DNA from: Flagellimonas pacifica
Lineage (GTDB): Bacteria > Bacteroidota > Bacteroidia > Flavobacteriales > Flavobacteriaceae
Direction: 5' to 3'
NCBI RefSeq assembly: GCF_900215465.1
Contig: NZ_OBEH01000006.1
Span: 124,001 to 188,000 of the forward strand
Length of the DNA: 64,000 nt
A program made the position numbers and the translations under genes. Each line of letters opens with the position of its first letter. The stretch's first letter is position 1. This document shows positions 38,571 through 46,749 of this stretch, piece by piece. The notes under the pieces are model-generated. The model saw only the letters and a program-made list of their open reading frames with translations, made no database searches and had not been told where the DNA came from.

Positions 38571-38758
38571 GAAATTACAAAGGAACAAACCGATAAAGAA
38601 TTTTACTGCTTTTGTTTGTAAGATTTTTGGTTTAAAAATGGTATTTTGGAAAAGTTTTATAAATATCCTCCCTTTTTATTAAATTAAAAGTAATCCCTTG
38701 TTCGGGGTAATTGAATTTTAAAATTTTGTTCATATCTAATTAGAGAAAATAATAACAA

Positions 38759-39985
38759 ATGTCAAATAGATATAACCCTTTCAAGCCTAATTATCCAATT
38801 TATAGCGGTCTTTTTGCTGGTAGATTTAAGGAAATGGAGAGAATTGATGACGCCCTGTTTCAAACTGCCCATAATAACCCCACAAATCTGCTTTTTGTTG
38901 GAGAAAGAGGAATTGGTAAAACTTCTTTGTTGTTATTGACTAAATATTTTGCCAATGGTACTATTGTTTTGGATAAAAAGAAGCATAATTTTTTAACAAT
39001 TCAATTAAACATAAATAGTAATACTACCATAGCAGATTTTATAATCAAATTCAAAAAGCAACTCCAAAGGGAGTTACACAAAATGAATAGCACTCAAAAA
39101 GTAATTGATAAGGCTTGGGGTTTTGTAAAAAGATTAGAGATTTCTGGATTTAAAATCAATGATACTCCAGAGACTTCTACCGAACAACTTATAGATGATT
39201 TCACCTACTCTTTCTCTGAAACTATAGAAGAACTTACCAATGGAGAAGAAGTCTCAAAAGATGGAATTGTTGTAATTATTGATGAAGCAGATACTGCTTG
39301 TAAAGAACTTGGATTGGGAGCGTTCCTAAAATCTTTAACAGAAACTTTAGTATCTGAAAACACCAATAGAGCACTTTTTGTACTTGCAGGGCTACCAACC
39401 GTCACTGATATCCTTAGAGAAAGCCATCAATCCTCTTTAAGACTGTTTGAAGAGCATCTTCTCAAACCGTTAAAGAAAAAAGATGTCAAATTCGTTATTG
39501 ATAGGGCTATTGAAGAAGTGAATGAAAAAGAACAAATGGAAATTAAAATAGTAGATGGAGCAATTGAAAAGTTTCATGAAGTTTCAGAGGGCTACCCTCA
39601 TTTTTTGCAGCAAATAGGTTTTTGCGTAATAGTAAATTTGAAATCTAATCAGATTACTCCGGGAATTGTTGAGGATTCTATGTATCAACAAGGAGGTGCT
39701 TTGGATTTAATAGGAAAAAGGTACTACATGGATTTATACTATAACAAAATCAAGGTGGATTCATATCGCCAAATTTTGTCTATTATGGCTAAAGAATGGG
39801 ACCAGTGGATTTCCAAAACAGAGATCCGAAAAGATTTTAAAGGTTCAGGAACGGAGTTGAATAATGGAATTAAAGCATTGAGAGATAGAAATATTATCTT
39901 GACAAAACGAGGAGTGCGAGGGGTATATAGATTACAATGGTTAAGCTTTGCTTTCTGGATTAGGATACATAAATTGAGGGGGTGA
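38759..39985 (+). CDS. Orc1/Cdc6- or STAND-like AAA ATPase, accessory
   Basis: 408 aa. Walker A GERGIGKTS (about 48-56) and Walker B GIVVIIDEADTA (about 170-181), with an Arg-containing sensor stretch around SSLRLFEEHL, place it among AAA_16/ORC-like P-loop ATPases. The C-terminal ~80 residues (KTEIRKDFKGSG..., LRDRNIILTKRGVRGVYRL) look like a winged helix, so DNA or partner binding is possible. It is much more AT-rich than its neighbours (13 G+C in the 60 bases from 39001; 33 in the 60 bases from 41041). Its stop lies 2 nt from the stop of the opposing 61-aa gene. Function unknown; proteins of this build occur in defence and mobile loci, but no effector domain is visible. Confidence 0.8.
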   Translation: MSNRYNPFKPNYPIYSGLFAGRFKEMERIDDALFQTAHNNPTNLLFVGERGIGKTSLLLLTKYFANGTIVLDKKKHNFLTIQLNINSNTTIADFIIKFKKQLQRELHKMNSTQKVIDKAWGFVKRLEISGFKINDTPETSTEQLIDDFTYSFSETIEELTNGEEVSKDGIVVIIDEADTACKELGLGAFLKSLTETLVSENTNRALFVLAGLPTVTDILRESHQSSLRLFEEHLLKPLKKKDVKFVIDRAIEEVNEKEQMEIKIVDGAIEKFHEVSEGYPHFLQQIGFCVIVNLKSNQITPGIVEDSMYQQGGALDLIGKRYYMDLYYNKIKVDSYRQILSIMAKEWDQWISKTEIRKDFKGSGTELNNGIKALRDRNIILTKRGVRGVYRLQWLSFAFWIRIHKLRG

Positions 39986-39987
39986 CA

Positions 39988-40173
39988 TTAGTTTCTTAAG
40001 GCATTCACTATACCTCTTACTGCAGCAACAACTTCCCGCACTTCTTTAGGTTCAAACGTATCCTGTTCCAAATAAAAGAGCATTTCTACTCCAAAATCTA
40101 GTATTTGAGCCAACTTTTCAGGTGAGCCGTAGGTATCTTCAATCCAGTTTTTTAAAACCTCATCATGTTCCAT
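39988..40173 (-). CDS. 61-aa acidic protein of unknown function
   Basis: 61 aa, Glu/Asp-rich and helical (YGSPEKLAQILDFGVEMLFYL), with no signal peptide. It is tail-to-tail with the ATPase and head-to-head with the XRE regulator, whose operator pair lies in its promoter. The length, clean start and operator-linked position make it a likely real gene. I recognise no family. It could be a partner or antagonist of the ATPase or regulator, which is a guess from context. Confidence 0.6.
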   Translation of the reverse strand: MEHDEVLKNWIEDTYGSPEKLAQILDFGVEMLFYLEQDTFEPKEVREVVAAVRGIVNALRN

Positions 40174-40185
40174 AAAACCTCAAAA

Positions 40186-40250
40186 CTTGTCATATATGAC
40201 ATTAACTACGGTAAATATAAACCTTTTCTTGACTTGTCAAATATGGCAAG
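40186..40250. promoter_or_regulatory. Paired palindromic operators of the XRE regulator
   Basis: Site 1: CTTGTCATATATGACA, with a perfect 14-bp palindrome TGTCATATATGACA at 40188-40201. Site 2: CTTGTCAAATATGGCAAG at 40233-40250, an imperfect palindrome overlapping the regulator's start codon. The two share CTTGTCAnATATG. Centres are 47 bp apart. Lying between the divergent 61-aa gene and the XRE gene, they suit negative autoregulation. Confidence 0.7.
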
Positions 40251-40476
40251 TGTGGAAAAATCCGAAATCTTAAAAAAAATAGGTGAAAATGTAAAGCGAA
40301 TCCGAGTGGAAAAGGGTTTGACTCAGGTAGATTTGGTAGGCAAAATTGAAGCCAGAATTGATACCACAAATATTTCGCGTATTGAGAAAGGCCGCACCAA
40401 TGCCACCATTCATACCTTGTTCCGTATCAGCCAGGCATTGGAGGTTCCTTTGTCTGAAATCTGCACACTAGATTAA
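40243..40476 (+). CDS. XRE-family helix-turn-helix regulator
   Basis: 77 aa from the ATG at 40243; an ATG at 40165 adds 26 residues but would run back through operator 1 and into the opposing gene. It is a single lambda-repressor-like HTH: ILKKIGENVKRIRVEKGLTQVDLVGK, then NISRIEKGRTNATIHTLFRI and a closing ALEVPLSEIC helix. There is no effector or peptidase domain, so it is a simple DNA-binding protein, most likely binding the two palindromes at its own start. It is followed by dispersed repeats. Confidence 0.9.
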   Translation: MASVEKSEILKKIGENVKRIRVEKGLTQVDLVGKIEARIDTTNISRIEKGRTNATIHTLFRISQALEVPLSEICTLD

Positions 40477-40488
40477 TTCGGATTAGCA

Positions 40489-40567
40489 CTTCGACAAGCT
40501 CAGTGTGACATTGCTTAGGGTGACGCTAGGCCTGAAAAATCTATCCTTCGACAAGCTCAGGATGACA
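40489..40567. repeat. Two copies of CTTCGACAAGCTCAG-type intergenic repeat
   Basis: CTTCGACAAGCTCAGTGTGACA at 40489-40510 and CTTCGACAAGCTCAGGATGACA at 40546-40567. The first is, with one mismatch in 22, the reverse complement of the unit at 38418-38439, so the ATPase/XRE segment is bracketed by inverted copies. Confidence 0.85.
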
Positions 40568-40571
40568 ATGG

Positions 40572-42059
40572 TCACTCCCCCTCAACCACAAACTCCCGTA
40601 TGGCCTGGTTGGGCTCCATAATGGTATAGCCTTTCCAAAACTCGGGGTTATAGGCAGATAAATAGGTGGCCTTTACGGTTTCGTCCTCTTCCAAGGCCTC
40701 AAAAGCAGTTTTGGATACCTGATCAGCGTCAAACACCACCAGTTCGTACTTTTCCGTGTTATAATTGACCAGATCAAGGGCCAGGGAGAGTTCGTTCTGT
40801 TTTCTTCTGCCCTTTACATGTTTGTTTTTCTCAATCACCTTTAAGGGGCGGTCCACACCCATTTTGCGCCCAAAGGTGAAGTTCATGAACTTTAGCTGGT
40901 ATTTATCGCCATCAAACTTGGAGAAAACGGTGTTGCCAAAATATTTAAGCTCCTGGTAGCTAAAGCCCAACAGTTTAATGCTCTTTATGGTCTTCACATT
41001 TTCATAGTCCATGCGCATAATGGCAAAATCCTCTATGTTCACAAAGAGCTTGCCCTTAAAATCGGCACCGCGTTTGGGGGCAAAGCCCACCACGTACACA
41101 CCTTGGTTTTCCAACTCGGAATAGCCCAAAAGTTCATACTCGTAACGGTGCAGTTTTTTGGCCACATCCAATTTGGACTTTCCAAAGAACTGATCGGTGA
41201 TCTCGCTCATAATATATTTGCGGTTGTTTAGAAAATGGCCCTTTTCAGGTTTCTTCAGTTCGTTCTCCAGTTCATCGGTCTCGTCTTCAGCTTCCAGAAT
41301 GGAATCTACAGGTACTTTTTCACCAAAAATCCCCGATTTTATCTTTAGATAAGAGTCCGGTTTTACATTGGCCTTAAAAATGGCCTCCATTTTGTCGGAC
41401 AGGGCTTCCATGGAGCCTTCATTGCTCTTGTCGTACAGTTCGGCCGCCTTTATGATCTCCAGTTTGTTTTCTTCCCCATTTTGGTAATAATCGCCCAAAG
41501 TTTCTGTGTAATAGGCCGAATTTTTGGGGAGAATGGAAATGATACTATCGATCAACCGCTTGTTCAGCTCTGCAATGGTAGATTTTTTAAACTCAATATC
41601 CATTTTTTGCATGGTATTAAAGCTGGATTGCCGCAAAAAGAAACGCTGTTTCACAGGTGCTTTGTTGTAGTTTGTGGGCATGCGGTCCTCTACCCGTTCC
41701 ATGATCTCGTCCACATCCAGTTCCTTGTCAAACAAATAGACCCCACCAAGCTCAATGGCCTTTGGGGTGATTACAATAATACTGTCCTGTAATTGTGCTA
41801 GTGTGAACCCTGTTTTTTTATATCCCATGGAAGAGATATAAATGGAATCCTGATCGGCCACCGCTTGATCCAATACAAAACTAAAGCGGCCTTCCTCATT
41901 GGTGATTACGCCCTGGTGTTCGCCATATTGCACGGTAGCGTAGGGGATGCCCTTTTGGGTCTTTGCATCTACCAATTTGGAACTAATGGTCTGTGCAGTA
42001 AGGGTGCAGCTCAACAAAACAAGGGTGCATAAAGCAAATAATGACTTGTTTAAAGGCAT
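40572..42059 (-). CDS. Surface/periplasmic protein with carboxypeptidase-regulatory-like domain
   Basis: 495 aa. A signal peptide (LFALCTLVLLSCTLTAQ) is followed by a carboxypeptidase-D-regulatory-like beta domain (about 25-105, with LVDAKTQKGIPYATVQ and NEEGRFSF), as in SusC N-termini, but no plug or barrel follows. The remaining ~390 residues are alpha/beta, charged, with a region of beta strands near 310-400. It looks like the common flavobacterial family of DUF5686-like proteins, but I cannot confirm this. The gene is clearly richer in G+C than the adjacent ATPase. Function unknown. Confidence 0.75.
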   Translation of the reverse strand: MPLNKSLFALCTLVLLSCTLTAQTISSKLVDAKTQKGIPYATVQYGEHQGVITNEEGRFSFVLDQAVADQDSIYISSMGYKKTGFTLAQLQDSIIVITPKAIELGGVYLFDKELDVDEIMERVEDRMPTNYNKAPVKQRFFLRQSSFNTMQKMDIEFKKSTIAELNKRLIDSIISILPKNSAYYTETLGDYYQNGEENKLEIIKAAELYDKSNEGSMEALSDKMEAIFKANVKPDSYLKIKSGIFGEKVPVDSILEAEDETDELENELKKPEKGHFLNNRKYIMSEITDQFFGKSKLDVAKKLHRYEYELLGYSELENQGVYVVGFAPKRGADFKGKLFVNIEDFAIMRMDYENVKTIKSIKLLGFSYQELKYFGNTVFSKFDGDKYQLKFMNFTFGRKMGVDRPLKVIEKNKHVKGRRKQNELSLALDLVNYNTEKYELVVFDADQVSKTAFEALEEDETVKATYLSAYNPEFWKGYTIMEPNQAIREFVVEGE

Positions 42060-42170
42060 AAGATTGTTTTTTGATTGTAGTTTCTTCTATATAGACAACA
42101 CCAAACGTAAAAGGGTTGCATTAGGGTCGACGATTTTTACGGGAAATTGTAACAAGGATTATTCCAGAAA

Positions 42171-43595
42171 CTAGATTTTGACCAAATTCTTGATCATTCC
42201 ACCAAAAATAAAATGGTGGAAGGGAAGCACGCTATACCAGTACAAGCGACCGCGAAGTCCTTTGGGGCGGAATGTGGCCACTTGGTGCAAGGTGTTTTTA
42301 TTATCTATATTAAATTCGAGCCATGCCTCACCGGGCATGCGCATTTCTGCAAAGAGCAACAATCGTTTTGCTTTTTTATCTGCCAAGAGCACTCTCCAAA
42401 AATCCAATGCATCCCCAGGGAATAGTTTATCCGGGTGGGTACGCCCACGTCTAAGCCCGGGCCCTCCGTTGAGCTTGTCCATAAAACCACGGATTTTCCA
42501 AAGCCAATTGCCATAATACCAACCCGTCTCACCACCAATTTTCCATAAGTTTTTTAAGGTATGCTCTACATCTTCCACGGCAACGGACCTTTTATCCACA
42601 AGTACTCCATATTTGGGTACCTGGATGTATTTTTCCAAATCTGCCCTAATCTGTCCACTGGCTATGCTGTCCTTCCAGCTACTTATTACAAGGTTTTGTT
42701 CAATTTTTTTAAAGGCCATGGCAATGGCTTCTTCATAGGTATGGGTGCGTACTCCCAAAAGTTGTTGCAGTTTATTGTCTTTGGCAACGACTTCCATTTT
42801 CATGCTATCAACAAGGTTTACGGCTAATTTATAAGAAGTTGAGGTTACAAAATAGAGCCAATAGGAAGATAGTTTCGGGGTCATTATTGGTACGGTTATG
42901 ATCCAGTTTTTAAAACCCCTAATCTTTGCATATCGTTTTAGCATGTCTTTGTAGGTCAAAACATCAGGTCCGCCAATATCAAAAGAATCATTGTAGGTTT
43001 TCTTGTTCCCCAAAACCCCTGTCAAAAAACTAATGATGTCCCGGATGGCAATAGGCTGCGTTTTGGTCAGCACCCACTTGGGAGTGATCATAAAGGGTAA
43101 TTTTTCGCATAGATCACGAACAATTTCAAAAGAGGAGCTTCCAGAACCAACTATTATTCCTGCTCTTAAAACAGTAAGGTTAAAAACTCCCTGGTACAGA
43201 ATATCCTCTACGTTTTTTCTTGAACTAAGGTGTTTGGATAATTTTTCTTCATTGACAATGCCACTTAAATAAATCACTTGTTGTACCTGTGTGGCTGTCA
43301 TACATGAATTGAAATTTTGTGCAGCTATTGCTTCCTTTTTATCAAAATCAGAAGTGGAGGAGGCCATGGAATGGATAAGATAATAGGCAGCATCGATGTC
43401 TTTTGGTAATACTGAAACGCTGTTTTCTTCCAAAAAATCTATTTCCACTATATCCACTTGAGCACGAATACTGGCATCTGCGGAGAACCTTTTTTTGTCA
43501 CGGACTGCGCATACCACTTGGTGGCCCAATTTTAGCAAGTTAGGCAGTAAACGCATGCCAATATACCCGTTGGCCCCGGTAAGTAGGATTTTCAT
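42171..43595 (-). CDS. SDR-family NAD(P)-binding protein with C-terminal DUF2867-like domain
   Basis: 474 aa. A Rossmann fold at the start (LLTGANGYIGMRL, GxxGxxG at 7-13) and a YLSGIVNEEKLSKHLSSRKNVE segment mark an atypical/extended SDR. The last ~150 residues (GWYYGNWLWKIRGFMDKLNGG, GRLYWYSVLPFHHFIFGGM) match the DUF2867 domain often fused to it. Some homologues are annotated as NAD-dependent epimerases without proof. It overlaps the preceding small gene by 4 bases (ATGA-type), so the two are translationally coupled. Confidence 0.82.
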   Translation of the reverse strand: MKILLTGANGYIGMRLLPNLLKLGHQVVCAVRDKKRFSADASIRAQVDIVEIDFLEENSVSVLPKDIDAAYYLIHSMASSTSDFDKKEAIAAQNFNSCMTATQVQQVIYLSGIVNEEKLSKHLSSRKNVEDILYQGVFNLTVLRAGIIVGSGSSSFEIVRDLCEKLPFMITPKWVLTKTQPIAIRDIISFLTGVLGNKKTYNDSFDIGGPDVLTYKDMLKRYAKIRGFKNWIITVPIMTPKLSSYWLYFVTSTSYKLAVNLVDSMKMEVVAKDNKLQQLLGVRTHTYEEAIAMAFKKIEQNLVISSWKDSIASGQIRADLEKYIQVPKYGVLVDKRSVAVEDVEHTLKNLWKIGGETGWYYGNWLWKIRGFMDKLNGGPGLRRGRTHPDKLFPGDALDFWRVLLADKKAKRLLLFAEMRMPGEAWLEFNIDNKNTLHQVATFRPKGLRGRLYWYSVLPFHHFIFGGMIKNLVKI

Positions 43596-44017
43596 AGATC
43601 CTCTATTGAAGTTGGTTTATTATCCGCTTTATAATCCAGTAATTTTTTAAAAAACTTCTGTATGGCCTTGGTATCCGATTTAACCTTGATGAAGTAGTTG
43701 TCCCTATAAATGGAGTACACGGCAAAATCACCTTTGTAAAGATTGAGTTTGTAGAAAGGGATGACCAAACCATAGGTTTCTAACAATGACCTGAACCGTA
43801 CAATTACACCTTGCGGACGCATTTCTATATTACAGGTGTTCAAATTATTGTCCAAGATGAGTAGATTTTGAATCTCAATGCTGGTCTCTGTGATAAAGAG
43901 TTTTGGAGAACCTATTCCGCCCAAAGCAAAACGTTCTTTTAGAGTAAAAGGCTTGCCAACCGCGGCATCTATTTTTTTAGTTATTGTTTTATCGTTGTAG
44001 GAGACATTTAAAAGCAT
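43592..44017 (-). CDS. Small conserved-type protein coupled to the SDR gene, function unknown
   Basis: 141 aa, no signal peptide or membrane segment. Mostly beta with a Lys-rich C-terminal helix (KAIQKFFKKLLDYK). Its stop overlaps the SDR start by 4 bases, a strong sign of a shared operon. I recognise no motif. Confidence 0.7.
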   Translation of the reverse strand: MLLNVSYNDKTITKKIDAAVGKPFTLKERFALGGIGSPKLFITETSIEIQNLLILDNNLNTCNIEMRPQGVIVRFRSLLETYGLVIPFYKLNLYKGDFAVYSIYRDNYFIKVKSDTKAIQKFFKKLLDYKADNKPTSIEDL

Positions 44018-44076
44018 CTTTAAAATTAACCAAAAGGAATGGGTTTGTTATGTGCAAAGCCCATTATTGTTAAGGG

Positions 44077-44102
44077 AGAAGGCCAAAAAATCCTTAGTTT
44101 TG
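44077..44102 (+). promoter_or_regulatory. Candidate promoter of argS
   Basis: TTG at 44077-44079 and TAGTTTTG at 44095-44102, spacing 15. The -7 box is an exact match; the spacing is a little short. Start near 44108, leader about 15 nt. Confidence 0.45.
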
Positions 44103-44122
44103 CAGGCTGAAAAGCCAATTAC

Positions 44123-45901
44123 ATGAGTTTGCAAAAAGTTATTTCACAAAGTGTGATCAAAGCGGTAGGGGAGTTGTACCAAGTGGAGCTGCCAACCGTG
44201 GAATTTCAACCTACCCGAAAGGATTTTGAAGGGGATATTACAGTGGTTGTCTTTCCTATGTTACGCTTTGTAAAGGGAAATCCTGCGGAAATAGGAACCA
44301 AGATCGGGGAGTATTTACAGGAGAATGTGGATGAGGTATCCAAATTCAATGTGGTGAAAGGCTTTTTGAATATTGTTGTTGAGGATGGGTTTTATCTGGA
44401 TTTTTTCAATTCTATTTATGGCGAAGCGGATTTTGGATATGTAAAAACAGCATCAGAAGATGCCGTAATGATGGAATATTCCTCGCCCAATACCAATAAA
44501 CCTTTGCATTTAGGGCATATTAGAAACAATTTGTTAGGGTATTCCGTTTCTGAAATCCTGAAAGCAGCAGGAAAAAAGGTATACAAGACCCAGATCATTA
44601 ATGATAGGGGAATCCATATCTGCAAAAGCATGTTGGCCTGGCAAAAATTTGGCGAAGGCGAGACTCCTGAATCCACTGGATTGAAGGGTGATCACCTAGT
44701 AGGTAAGTATTATGTGGCTTTTGATAAAGCCTATAAGGAAGAAATAGCCGATTTGGTTACAAGTGGAACCGAAAAGGAAAAAGCAGAAAAAGAAGCTCCA
44801 ATTTTGTTGGAAGCACAAGAAATGCTGAGAAAATGGGAAAGTGGTGATGCTGAAACCGTTGCATTGTGGAAAAAAATGAACAGTTGGGTGTATGAGGGAT
44901 TTGATGTAACCTATAAAAACCTAGGAGTTGATTTTGATGTGCTGTACTATGAAAGCAACACCTATCTTTTAGGTAGAGATGTAGTGAAAGATGGACTGGA
45001 ACGTGGGGTTTTCTTTAAAAAGGAGGATGGAAGTGTTTGGATAGACCTTACCGATGAAGGTTTGGATGAGAAAATCGTCTTGCGTTCCGATGGTACTGCA
45101 GTTTATATGACCCAAGATATCGGTACCGCTATTCAGCGGGTAACCGACCACCCAGATATCAATGGAATGGTTTATACCGTGGGGAATGAGCAGGATTATC
45201 ATTTTAAGGTACTTTTCTTGATTCTTAAGAAATTGGGCTATGACTGGGCTAAGCAATTGTACCATTTAAGTTATGGTATGGTAGATCTTCCCAGTGGTAA
45301 AATGAAGAGTAGGGAAGGTACGGTTGTGGATGCAGATGACTTGATTGGGAACATGGAAAATACTGCTGAATCCATTTCAGAAGAATTGGGCAAATTAGAA
45401 GGTTACTCTGAAGCTGAAAAGAAACAATTGTACCGCACCATTGGCTTGGGGGCCTTAAAATATTATATCTTAAAGGTGGATCCCAAAAAACGGATTTTGT
45501 TCAACCCGGAAGAATCGGTGGATTTTCAAGGGAACACGGGGCCATTTATCCAATATACCTACGCACGAATCCAATCTATCTTGCGAAAGGCGAAAGATGT
45601 TGGGTCGGGCACAGTCGAGATTTCATTGGATTTACATGAAAAAGAAAAGGAACTGCTAAAACAAATCCAACTTTTTCCGGAGACGGTTCAATTGGCGGCA
45701 GAAAACTATAGTCCTGCATTAATTGCCAATTACACTTATGATTTGGTGAAGGAATTCAACTCCTTTTACCAACAAGTGTCCATTTTGGGCGAATCTGACT
45801 CACAGAAAAAGGACTTTAGGGTACAACTTTCAAAAAAAGTGGGAGAGGTGATTCAGTCTGCATTTAGACTTTTAGGTATTGATGTTCCGGAACGTATGTA
45901 A
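44123..45901 (+). CDS. argS: Arginyl-tRNA synthetase
   Basis: 592 aa class I synthetase. The Arg-specific N-terminal domain (about 1-110) is followed by SSPNTNKPLHLGHIRN with the HIGH motif as HLGH (129-132). GMVDLPSGKMKSREGTV carries the degenerate KMSKS region, and an anticodon-binding helical domain with NYTYDLVKEFNSFYQ completes it. It charges tRNA-Arg and requires tRNA for activation. The stop overlaps the next gene's ATG by one base. Confidence 0.98.
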   Translation: MSLQKVISQSVIKAVGELYQVELPTVEFQPTRKDFEGDITVVVFPMLRFVKGNPAEIGTKIGEYLQENVDEVSKFNVVKGFLNIVVEDGFYLDFFNSIYGEADFGYVKTASEDAVMMEYSSPNTNKPLHLGHIRNNLLGYSVSEILKAAGKKVYKTQIINDRGIHICKSMLAWQKFGEGETPESTGLKGDHLVGKYYVAFDKAYKEEIADLVTSGTEKEKAEKEAPILLEAQEMLRKWESGDAETVALWKKMNSWVYEGFDVTYKNLGVDFDVLYYESNTYLLGRDVVKDGLERGVFFKKEDGSVWIDLTDEGLDEKIVLRSDGTAVYMTQDIGTAIQRVTDHPDINGMVYTVGNEQDYHFKVLFLILKKLGYDWAKQLYHLSYGMVDLPSGKMKSREGTVVDADDLIGNMENTAESISEELGKLEGYSEAEKKQLYRTIGLGALKYYILKVDPKKRILFNPEESVDFQGNTGPFIQYTYARIQSILRKAKDVGSGTVEISLDLHEKEKELLKQIQLFPETVQLAAENYSPALIANYTYDLVKEFNSFYQQVSILGESDSQKKDFRVQLSKKVGEVIQSAFRLLGIDVPERM

Positions 45902-46749
45902 TGGATGGACTAGGACTGACCGAAGCTCAAAAACAAATTGCTGCGTTAATCCTAGCGTTTGGTTTGCTTTATGTGTTTGCCCGAGTTGGTTATCAATATT
46001 TTTTTGGCGAAAAGTTTACTTTGTACAATGTTTTTCATCCTGTTAAACGAATTACATCCAAGGAACGACAGTTTATTGCAGATTTTCTGTTACCCTATCA
46101 TCAGTTCAATGCGGAACAGCGAAGAGCTTTCTTAGAACGTTTTGCCTGGTTTAAATCGAAAAAGAAATTTGTTTTTTATAACGGGATAACCAACGAAGAA
46201 CAAATAAAGGCCTATGTTTCGGCATCTGCTGCCCTATTGACTATGGGCATGCAGGATTTTAAGTTTGAAGGATCTATTTCAAGAGTTATCATATATCCCA
46301 ATAAGTACTACTCCCGTATTGCAAGAAATCATCATATTGGAGAGTATAATCCAAGATTGAAGATTTTGGTTTTCTCTTCAGAGGATTTAGAGAATGGTTA
46401 TAGAATTCCCAATGATAATCTGAATTTAGGCATTCATGAGGTGGCGCATGCCCTTATGTTTGAGACTAAAAAGAAATCTACATGGGAGGCCAGACGTTTT
46501 AAGGTGGGTATTGCCAGGATCAAGAAGTTGTATGATGGTAAGGTTTTTCAAGATGTTTTGGAGAAATCCACCTATTTCAGGGAGTATGGAAAGACCAATT
46601 TCTATGAATTTTTTGCGGTTTGTATGGAGAATTTTATTGAAAGTCCCAGTGAGTTTTCAAAAGAGTTTCCAGAGTTGTACGATACGCTCAGAAGAGTATT
46701 GAATTTTGACCTTAACCAACCAAATTGGCGGCTTAAAAATGTAACCTAA
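45901..46749 (+). CDS. MtfA-like zinc-dependent peptidase (M90)
   Basis: 282 aa. One N-terminal membrane segment (about 10-30) anchors it. HEVAH at 179-183 is the zinc motif, and NFYEFFAVCMENF, with Glu236, supplies the third ligand, the pattern of the MtfA/M90 group. E. coli MtfA is a cytosolic peptidase linked to PTS control through Mlc; here the membrane anchor and absence of PTS genes suggest another role. It is coupled to argS (TAATG) and overlaps the convergent receptor gene by 17 bases. Confidence 0.82.
   Translation: MDGLGLTEAQKQIAALILAFGLLYVFARVGYQYFFGEKFTLYNVFHPVKRITSKERQFIADFLLPYHQFNAEQRRAFLERFAWFKSKKKFVFYNGITNEEQIKAYVSASAALLTMGMQDFKFEGSISRVIIYPNKYYSRIARNHHIGEYNPRLKILVFSSEDLENGYRIPNDNLNLGIHEVAHALMFETKKKSTWEARRFKVGIARIKKLYDGKVFQDVLEKSTYFREYGKTNFYEFFAVCMENFIESPSEFSKEFPELYDTLRRVLNFDLNQPNWRLKNVT

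Noticed and set aside
38759..40476. Calling the ATPase/61-aa/XRE set a toxin-antitoxin or named defence system
   Set aside because: No nuclease, protease, nucleotidyltransferase or other effector motif is visible, and none of the proteins matches a toxin family that I recognise. Kept as a hypothesis only.
45607..45628. Resemblance of GGGCACAGTCGAGATTTC in argS to the GAGCGCAGTCGAGA intergenic repeat
   Set aside because: It is in frame in a poorly constrained linker (VGSGTVEISLD) and only partly similar; insertion into argS cannot be shown by eye.
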